Origin: Prorocentrum cordatum | Taxonomy: Eukaryota; Sar; Dinophyceae; Prorocentrales; Prorocentraceae | Reading direction: 5' to 3' | NCBI GenBank assembly: GCA_963575745.1 | Contig: CAUYUJ010014342.1 | Coordinates: 131,774 to 170,586, forward strand | DNA: 38,813 bases | In this document: piece by piece, positions 31,721-38,813 of the stretch | Layout of the letters: the number at the start of each line of letters is the position of its first letter | How positions within the stretch are numbered: the stretch's first letter is position 1 | Position numbers and translations under genes: made by a program | Notes under the pieces: generated by a model | The model's input: only the letters and a program-made list of their open reading frames with translations | What the model was told of the DNA's origin: nothing | Databases searched by the model: none

Positions 31721-31780
31721 GTCTACCAGCCGCAGGTGAGGGAGTGGGACAGCGTCCTCACGTGCTTTTTCTTGGACACG
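31721..31780 (+). CDS. Exon of the N2227 / carnosine N-methyltransferase-like protein
   Basis: Twenty codons with the family block WDSVLTCFFLDT, which follows directly on FSMSAGEFVE in known members. The Asp of the DT motif (codon 31775-31777) corresponds to a substrate-site Asp in human CARNMT1. Nineteen of 20 codons end in G or C. The acceptor is GCAGAG before 31721. The family would continue Ala-x-Asn-Val, but the sequence here reads Glu-Pro-Arg-Gly, so the exon should end at or next to ACACG|GA. A GA donor is rare but reported in dinoflagellates; otherwise the gene is broken here. An internal CCGCAG|GTGAGG looks like a strong donor, but using it would remove the conserved motif. Confidence 0.72.
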
Positions 31781-32026
31781 GAGCCACGGGGACTGGGCGC
31801 GTCGGGGACCAAGAAAGGAGGGCGTAGGCGTAGACGGGAGGAAGAGTCTGGGCACCAGCCGGGGGAGTGTCGCACTCTGATAAGAGCGCGGTTGTCCACA
31901 TCGCCCCCGCTATGCCGGCTCATCTTGCACCCAAAGCAAGAAGCCAGAAGCAGGATAACATGGAACGTTTTGATGGGGGCAGAAGATCCCCCTCATTCGA
32001 CTGATACAACCTTCCTCCTTCTATAG

Positions 32027-32116
32027 GAAAGAGGTTGGAGTGGGATGAGGAGGTGGAAGAAATCGCTTTGGGGGATGGTGGTCTCATCGATGTGATTCAG
32101 GAGTCGAACCAACAAG
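32027..32116 (+). CDS. Possible further exon of the same gene
   Basis: Preceded by a good pyrimidine tract and acceptor (CCTTCCTCCTTCTATAG). Reads RLEWDEEVEEIALGDGG, loosely like the family's (I/L)ELS(W/Y)(E/D)E(V/I) segment that follows GPLLYH. A donor-like AACAAG|GTCTAG closes it at 32,116; otherwise it stops at a TGA near 32,160. Third-position GC is only about 62%. The conserved ANV...KPGG(V/I)WIN.GPLLYH segment that should lie between it and 31,780 was not found, so the assignment is weak. Confidence 0.25.
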
Positions 32117-32960
32117 GTCTAGATGTCATGATGCTCGTTACAGTATCTGGACGCTGCCTGTGACTGTAATCGCACTGGCCGGCCGGCCGCCGCTCTGCGC
32201 CCCTGCCCATCCTGCTCCCGCAGCTGCGCGCCATCGCTCCATCAGACTTGTGGCTGGGCGCTACCGCCACTCCTGGCTGTGATGCTTGCGCCGGCCGGGG
32301 CCGCCCCCCGTCCTCCTGCCTCCCGCCCTGGTCGCCGCTGCCAGGCCCGAGGCGGCGTTCGGTGGCTCCTTGCCGCCCACGCCACCTCTGCAGTTGGCGT
32401 CCTCTGCAGCCCTCGGCTGCTGCCCTCCGTGGCGCCGCGGCCATCGACCTGCTGTTGCCTTGCAGCTCAGCCTCAGCAGCTCAGCTCGGAGGCTCGCAGC
32501 ATTTTGCTGCCGCGAGCGATTCGCTGGCCAACCCCTCGGTCCTAGCTTCCTTGCACCACGCAGCCGTTGTGCGCTGGAGTACCTGGCAGCGTGGTCATTT
32601 GACGATAACTTGGCTGTTTTCCTCACTCGCTCGCCATTCCACCCTGCACAGGTTGACTTGTTCTACGCATCCAGCGCCTGCAGCCTTTGCCTCAGCCCCT
32701 GGGTGTGCGCGCGACGCCGCTCCACGTCCGCTGCCAGGGCGCCTCAGCAACGGCCGGCCGCGCCGGTCAACTCATGCCAGATCTTCGTGCTGTGGGTGCC
32801 CTCCCCTCCTGCTCCGCGGCCACCCTCCGCCTTGTTTCTTCTTCTTACAGCCGGACAGTAGTACGCCTCGCCCCGGCTACTAGAGCGAGCGGATCGCGTC
32901 AGCCGCGCCGCGACGGCATTATTCTGGCGAAGGGCCCAACCGTATGGAATTGTGAGTATC
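32117..32960. other. GC-rich region without a recognised gene
   Basis: All three forward frames are open across 32,248-32,883, rich in Ala, Ser, Pro and Cys, as expected from CTG/GCC-rich DNA. None shows a domain or continues the N2227 family. Confidence 0.4.
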
Positions 32961-33170
32961 GCTATTCTGGGTATCGCCTTTGGTGGACCTCTTGATGGGG
33001 CCACGAAGCGTGCACACTGCGCGCCAAAACGGGGCGGGGGCGCATGCAATCGCAGCCAATCGGGGCTTCGCTGGCGCTCCACATGGGGCCACGACGCATG
33101 TGGGGTGTGTGTGTGTGCCGAAATTCCCAGGGGCCACCGTGAGAGCGTCGACTGTGCGTAGGGTTGACGG
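32961..33170 (+). repeat. 88-bp module repeat, two units
   Basis: GGGGCCACGAAGCGTG at 32,997 and GGGGCCACGACGCATG at 33,085, spacing 88. Same family as 11,150-11,262 and 21,363-21,700. Includes a short GT run (33,104-33,117). Confidence 0.7.
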
Positions 33171-33286
33171 GGAGTACGATTGTTTTTCCCACTAGTTCTT
33201 CTCAGTTTGTTTACCAGCCACCCTAGTAGTAATGGTGGTGGTAGAATTAGTCGTAGTAGAATTATGATTATTATTACTATTATTAG

Positions 33287-33713
<427 letters not shown>

Positions 33714-33813
33714 NNNNNNNNNNNNNNNNNNNNNNNNNNNNNNNNNNNNNNNNNNNNNNNNNNNNNNNNNNNNNNNNNNNNNNNNNNNNNNNNNNNNNNN
33801 NNNNNNNNNNNNN
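33714..33813. other. Scaffold gap of exactly 100 Ns
   Basis: One hundred consecutive N bases, the usual placeholder for a gap of unknown length. It sits at the boundary of the TAG microsatellite and a G-run, both hard to sequence. Open frames crossing it are meaningless, and order across it depends on scaffolding. Confidence 0.99.
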
Positions 33814-34095
33814 GGGGGGGGGCCGCGGGGGGGGGGCTTTCGAAGCTGCCTCCCCCCTCCCCCCCACCCCACCCCACCCCCTTTTGTCTGGACTTTGTAG
33901 CGGGGGGGGCCCTGGCTAAAGGGGGGGCTGGCTTGTAAGCTACCCCCCCCTCCACCCCTTTTCGGTGCCTGGGGGTGAGCCCTGGCTCCCCTTTCCAAAG
34001 GGGGGGGGCTTCCGAAGCTACCCCGCCTTCCCTCCTTTGGGCGGTATTTCCAGCTGGAGGAACCTGGCTGAAGGGGGGGGGCTTCGAAGCTATCT
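33814..34095 (+). repeat. G/C-run repeat of 70-95 bp next to the 18-bp array
   Basis: GGGGGGCTTCGAAGCTACC-like anchors lie at about 33,837, 33,931, 34,009 and 34,081 (spacings 94, 78, 72). Each follows a run of seven to ten Gs and precedes a C-run. A related but different set lies at 36,480-36,640, beyond the second 18-bp array. Confidence 0.65.
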
Positions 34096-34104
34096 TTTCC
34101 CTTT

Positions 34105-34950
34105 TGTTTTCGGCGCCCCTTTGGTTTTCGGCACCCCTTTGGTTTTCGGCGCCACTGTTGTTCTCGGCACACTTTTTGGTGTTCGGTGCTCCTTGGGTTT
34201 TCTGTGCTGTTTTGGTTTTCGGAGCCCTTTTGGTTTTCGGTACCTCTTTGGTTTTCGGCGCTCTCTTGGTTTTCGGCGCCACTTTGCTGTTCGGCGCCCG
34301 GCCGGACCATTTGTATTCCGTACCCCGGATTATTTGAGCGTGCGTGCGGATTGCTTTTGCTGCGCTGCGACGAAACAAGTTGTCGGCGCCCCCTTGGTTT
34401 TCAGCGTACCCGTTGGTTTTCGGCGCATCGTTTGTTTTCAGCGCCATTTTGGTTTCCAGCGGCCCTCTGGTTTTCGGCGCCCTCTGGATTTTCCGCGCCC
34501 TTTTGGTTTTCGGCGCCTCTTCGGTTTTCGGCGCCCTTTTGGTTTTCGACGCCTCTTTGGTTTTCGGCGCCCCTTTGGTTTTCGGCGCACCTTTGGCTTT
34601 CGGCGCCCCTTTGGTTTTCGGCGCCCTTTGGTTTTCGGAGACCCCTTGGGTTTCGGTGCCCTTTTGGTTGTCGGTGCCTCTTTGGTTTTCGACGACCATT
34701 TGGTTTTCGGCGTTCCTCTGTTTTCGGCGCTCCTTTGGTTTTCGAAGCCCCTTTAGTTTTCGGCGCTTCTTTGGTTTTCGGCGCCGTCTTGTTGCTGTTC
34801 GGCGCCCTATTGGTTTTCGGCGCCCCTTTTTGTTTTCGGCGCCCTTGTGGTTTTCGGCGCATCGTTGGTTTTCGGCGCCCCTCTGGTTTTCGGCGTCCTT
34901 TTTTGCGGCGCCATTTTCGTTGTCGGCGCCCGTTTGTTCTTCGGGCCGGA
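34105..34950 (+). repeat. 18-bp GGCGCC minisatellite, array 1
   Basis: About 45 copies of GGTTTTCGGCGCCCTTTT with substitutions and one- to three-base length variants. Unit length 18 keeps all frames open: forward frames read hexapeptides such as FGFRRP or LVFGAP, and the reverse reads KTKGAP / NQRGAE. The open frames on both strands (up to 339 residues) are consequences of the repeat. Confidence 0.92.
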
Positions 34951-35121
34951 ATAACGAAGTGATTGCCTGTCAGAAACTTGGCAGCGACGGCCAGATCCCG
35001 CGGCTGGCCGCGGTGGCGCCTTTGCTTGGCTGGTCGGCCGCGCGCTGGCCGACTGGCTTCCGTCTCTCGCTCGCGTCGTGCGGTGTGGTGCCGTGCCGTA
35101 TTTTTCGTGTCCGTGGGGCTG

Positions 35122-35171
<50 letters not shown>
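35122..35171. repeat. TA dinucleotide microsatellite
   Basis: About 25 TA units with one G at 35,141, read directly. Confidence 0.97.
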
Positions 35172-35173
<2 letters not shown>

Positions 35174-35251
35174 GCACCATGCCTCGAGTTTCGACCCTCC
35201 GCCCGCTGGGGCATCGTCAAGCCCATAGTGGCTTCGCTGCGGCCCATAGTG

Positions 35252-35397
35252 TCAAATCGGGCATGTCCCTCTGCAGGAGGAATATTCAAGGGTAGCAAAA
35301 ATAGTCTGGTGCCGATTCTGCGTGCTGTTGGGACTTCCTTGTACTATATAAAAAGATGATTCCCAAATCCGCCTCTAGGAGGACATGCCCGACCTAA
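35252..35397. mobile_element. 146-bp MITE-like element with 8-bp target duplication
   Basis: CCATAGTG occurs exactly at 35,244-35,251 and 35,398-35,405. Five bases inside each copy lies a perfect 12-bp inverted repeat, TCGGGCATGTCC (35,257-35,268) and GGACATGCCCGA (35,381-35,392). The symmetry (8 + 5 + 12 on both sides) supports one insertion. An 8-bp duplication is usual for hAT, P and Merlin transposons. A third CCATAGTG at 35,223 weakens the case slightly. No coding capacity. Confidence 0.6.
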
Positions 35398-35857
35398 CCA
35401 TAGTGGCCTGCCACGCTCGCTGGCCCAATGGGGCTTTCCCTGGTGGTCCACAGCGACCACGTGCTACCGCTGGCCCGCCAGGCCCGCCCCTGGGGGTGCG
35501 GGGGGGTGCCCCGCCACGTGCCCGACCGGCGCTTGCCCGCTTGGCCTCGGAGAGGCCGCGCGCTGCGGGGCAGATGGGTCGGATCCGCACCCCCAGACAT
35601 CGGGCGTCTCGAAAAAATCGAGACAGAGGTTTTTCATAGTTTTTGGCCCCTCGGGGCCCTCGCCGGGCCTCGGGAGCGTCACAAAACGACTCGGGATGAA
35701 AAACCGGTCCCAGGGAAGTGGTCGGGAGGTCGGGGGCCCGCGTCTCGAAAAAATCGAGACGTCGGATGTCTGGGTCCTCCGATCCCGGGGAAGGCTCCCC
35801 CCTCACCCCCCCCCCGGACAGAGCGCGACGAGCGCAAGCGCAAGCGCCGGGATTAGC

Positions 35858-36475
35858 TGGCGCCCCTCTGGTTTTCTCCGGCGCCCTCTTGGCATTCGGC
35901 GACCTCCTGGTGTTTGGCGCCCTTAAGGAGTTCGGTGCTCCTGTGGTTTTCGGGGCTCTTTTGGTCTTCGGCGCCTGTTTGGTTTTCGGCGCCCATTTGG
36001 CTTTCGGCGCCCTTTTTGTTTTCGACGTCCATTAGGTTTTCGGCGCCAAGTTGTTTTTGTTCAGCCTCTTTGGTTTCCGGCGCCATTTTGCTGTTCGGCG
36101 CCCTTTTGGTTTTCGGCGCCCCTGTTAGTTTTCGGCGCCCCTTTGGCTTTCGGCGCCCCTTTGGTTTTCGGCGCCTCTTTGTTTTTTGGCGTCCTTTTGG
36201 TTTTCGGAACGGCACATCGTTGGTTTTCGGCGCTCCTTTGGTTGTCGGCGCCCCTTTGGTTCTCGGCGTCCCTGTGGTTGTCGGCGTTCATTTGTTTTCC
36301 GCACCGTTGGTTTTCGGCGCCCTTTCGATGTTTCGGCGCCCTTTCGGTTTTCGGCGCCCTTCTGGCATTCGGCGCCCCGGTGGTTTTCGGCGCTCCTCTG
36401 GTGTTCGGAGCCCCTCTAGTTTTCGGCGCCCCTTTTGGTGGCGCCCTCTTGGTTTTCGGCGCCCTTTCCTTTAGC
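35858..36475 (+). repeat. 18-bp GGCGCC minisatellite, array 2
   Basis: About 33 copies of the array-1 unit in the same orientation, including GTTTTCGGCGCCC and GGTTGTCGGCGCCC variants. Same multi-frame openness; no gene. Confidence 0.92.
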
Positions 36476-36529
36476 CAAAAGGGGGCGGCTGGGGCTTCCA
36501 GGCCCTCATCCACTCCTTTTGGCCAATCG

Positions 36530-36800
36530 TGGGGCGGGGGGGGGGAGGTGGCTTCGGCCGGCAGGGGGGGTGTCCAAAGAGGTGAGCCCGCCACCCGCGT
36601 GAGAGGGGAGGTGGGGGAGGGGGTAGCTTCTGGAGCGCGGAAAGGGTGGATGTGGGAGGGGGGGGGGGGAGGGGGGGGGAGGGAGGGGGGGAAGGGGTGG
36701 GGGGAGGGGAGGGTGGGGGAGGGGGAGGTGAGGGGGGGGGGAGGGGAGGGGGGGGTTCGGGCTGGGGGAGAGTCAGGGGGGGGGCGGTTGCTATGGGGGG
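36530..36800 (+). repeat. Extreme G-run region
   Basis: Many runs of four or more Gs (GGGGGGGGGGAGG type) with almost no C between 36,600 and 36,780, then C9 near 36,802-36,810. It could form G-quadruplexes on this strand and is prone to sequencing error. Reverse-strand poly-Pro frames are not genes. Confidence 0.85.
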
Positions 36801-38084
36801 ACCCCCCCCCCTTGCTCCGGCGCTGCGTGCGCGCTCTCGCACATGCATCTATCGCGTCAGCGCCGCGCATGTGCATTCTAAGCCTTAACAGGAATAGCGA
36901 TACGTGATTCCATGAAAGATTGGGTTCCGCTGGAGAGTTCGCTACCTCTCAAAGGCCCGAAGCTTCAGCACGTGCAGCGCTGCCCGGGTCCAGGGCGGCT
37001 CCTGTTTTCATGGGGTTGGCGCTTGCGGCTTCCGCGAAGTTCAACGCCATGAGTGCAGCGTTCGGCGGGCTTCATTTTTTCGCAGGGACTTTTGGCTTGT
37101 ATAAGGGGGGCGTTGGCGGTGTGCCCCTGGAGACTACCCAGAGGCCCTCTCCGAGCTAGGCCCAGACAGAGCCCCCGTGCTGTATCTCCGAGACTCCTCA
37201 TGAGTGCACGGTGGGTCCGTGTCGTGCTGCCGCAGCAGGGGCCTTGCCGCGGGCGCTCAAGGGTTGAACCCCGCTGGTGGCCCAGGATCGGCCAGTGCGA
37301 AACGATCCCGCAATCGAAAAAAGCCGCTGATCGTTGAAGGTTGAACGATCCTTTTTTGGTCGCGACCACGAGACAAGGGTCAGGCGGCGAAAGCAAAGTC
37401 CGGGGCGCGAGCGAGGCTAATTAGCTACAACAGGCAGACCGGCCGGCCCACTCACAAAGCAGCCGCGAAGCTGAAGTGGAGCTGCCGGCGGGGGGCATCC
37501 TGAGAGCTCGAGCACGTGCACAGGAAAGGTTGAACGATCCACGCGGCGTCAGAGACCAGCGCCACGGTCGTCCAGGCACAAATCAGCCGTAAGCTCGTGC
37601 AACAGTTAAGTACGCGGATGGGGGTCCTTCCTCGGAAAGGGGGGACCTCGCTGGACGCATGTTTGAATTGTAATTCCTTTTGAAAGTGGGGCCCTCGCTA
37701 AGAACGGTAGGCTCTATTGCCCTGGTCTTTCAAGATGCTGGTCTTCCAAGGGGGCGCTTCTGGAATTGAGAAGGAGAGTGGGAGAGTATGAGGAGGGGAC
37801 TTGGGACGGGAGGGTGCATTGCAGCATCGTTGATGCATCTTTGGTTCGCTATGGTCTTCCGTCTCGTTGGCACGTTCGGAGCAAACAGGTCATAGCAGCA
37901 CTTCGATGCAGGAAGGGTTGGCTCAGCCTTGCCATGCCGAGGTGAACACCATCACGGAGGAGGTCAGCCCTGTCCCCTCCTTCATATCGGTGCACGCCGG
38001 CCCCAGACATCCGTTCTGAGGGGACGCCTCGGAGAGCTCAGCCGGCAACATGGTCTGAGAGGGGACCGCACTCAGCCTGGGGAT
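36801..38084. repeat. Mixed dispersed repeats and spacer
   Basis: 37,235-37,350 and 37,530-37,590 belong to the GTTGAACG family of 29.0-29.7 kb. 37,725-37,855 matches 27,290-27,415. 36,852-36,875 resembles the 26.9-kb GCGCCGCGCA phrase. The remainder has no recognised gene or RNA. Confidence 0.5.
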
Positions 38085-38446
38085 GGGAGCTGAGGAGGAG
38101 GAGGAGGAGGAAGAGGAGGAGGACGAGAGGGGGACGAGGAGGAGGAGGAGAAGGAGGAAGAGGAGGTGGAGGAGAGAGGGGAGGAGTAGGAAGGAGGAGA
38201 GGAGGAGGAGGAGGAGGAGCATGGAGCAGGAGTAGAAATTGAGGAGCAGGAGTAAAGAGGGGAGGAGAGGAGGAGGAACGTCGAAAGGAGGAGAGGAGGT
38301 AGGAAGGAGGAGGATGAGGAGGATAAGCAGGAGGAGGAGAGAGGAGGAGAAAGGGGAGGAGATAGATGTGGAGGAGGCGAGAGAATGAGGAGGAGTAGGA
38401 GGAGGAGGAGGAGGTAAACGGAGGAGGAGCAGGAGGAGGAGCGAGC
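38085..38446. repeat. GGA-rich purine microsatellite
   Basis: Impure (GGA)n with AAG, GAA and ACG interruptions, read directly. Reverse-strand poly-Leu/Ser frame is an artefact. Confidence 0.95.
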
Positions 38447-38566
38447 AGTAGTAGTTAGTAGTGTAGTAGTAGTAGTAGTGTTAGTAAGGTAGTAGTAGTA
38501 GTAGTTGTAGTTAGTAGGGGTAGTAGTTGGTAGTAGTAGTAGTAGTAGTAGTTAGTTGTAGTAGTC

Positions 38567-38654
<88 letters not shown>

Positions 38655-38659
38655 AGTAT

Positions 38660-38727
<68 letters not shown>

Positions 38728-38813
38728 TAGTAGTTAGTAGTTAGTAGTTAGTAGTTAGTAGTTAGTAGTCAGTAGTTAGTAGTTAGCGGTTCGTGGTTAC
38801 TAGTTAGTAGTTA
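38447..38813. repeat. TAG microsatellite at the window end
   Basis: TAG repeats with TTAG variants, purest at 38,571-38,652 and 38,664-38,726. Same unit and same TTAG decay pattern as 33,287-33,713. Confidence 0.97.

Larger units (their letters stand above)
34951..35857. other. Segment separating the two 18-bp arrays
   Basis: Unrelated sequence between two arrays of identical unit and orientation. It contains an AT microsatellite (35,122-35,171), a MITE-like element (35,252-35,397) and the phrase CGTCTCGAAAAAATCGAGAC repeated at 35,606 and 35,742. That phrase is itself a near-palindrome (GTCTCGA/TCGAGAC). No gene is supported; the reverse frame at 35,375-35,806 is GC-driven. Confidence 0.55.

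Noticed and set aside
36471-36876. Proline-rich reverse-strand proteins
   Set aside because: Translation of G-run DNA; several overlapping frames are equally open.

Overview
The window looks like nuclear DNA from a large, repeat-rich, GC-rich eukaryote, most likely a dinoflagellate or similar alga. This is inferred from three things: almost no compact genes, layered satellites, minisatellites and foldback elements, and a candidate gene whose best exon junction implies a GC-AG intron. No rRNA, tRNA, CRISPR array, bacterial operon or spliced-leader gene was seen. Most long open frames are translations of repeats or of very GC-rich DNA.

Layout. 1-507: GAT/GAG microsatellites. About 900-3,990 and 8,400-10,035: old, diverged copies of a roughly 400-bp satellite. 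This stretch is split by a GC-extreme insert (about 3,990-8,400) that has direct repeats at its ends, a 60-bp minisatellite inside and a coding-like stretch. 10,320-11,640: a composite dispersed repeat. 11,640-20,735: a young tandem array of about 23 units of the same satellite, period 399 bp, with a hairpin in each unit. 20,735-21,460: a second copy of the composite repeat in the same orientation, followed by 87-90 bp repeats. 21,700-24,610: degenerate CTTGGG-rich short repeats around small unique islands. 24,770-25,690: a solo satellite plus composite-repeat remnants. 25,940-26,120: CTC microsatellite. 26,835-27,105: an 82-bp tandem repeat. 27,980-32,120: the only recognisable gene. 33,287-33,713: TAG microsatellite ending in a 100-N scaffold gap. 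33,814-36,800: G-runs and two arrays of an 18-bp GGCGCC minisatellite, separated by a segment holding an AT repeat and a MITE-like element. 36,800-38,813: dispersed repeats, then GGA and TAG microsatellites.

The main biological result is a partial gene of the N2227 / carnosine N-methyltransferase-like family (S-adenosylmethionine-dependent). Two short exons, 27,983-28,033 and 31,721-31,780 (+), join in frame across a 3.7-kb intron and rebuild the family block around FSMSAGEFVE and WDSVLTCFFLDT. Third-position GC in them is about 97%. The upstream SAM-binding exons and the downstream GPLLYH segment were not found, so the gene is incomplete here or broken. Other coding-like fragments (6,593-7,529; 28,477-28,830; 30,870-31,027) have no family assignment.
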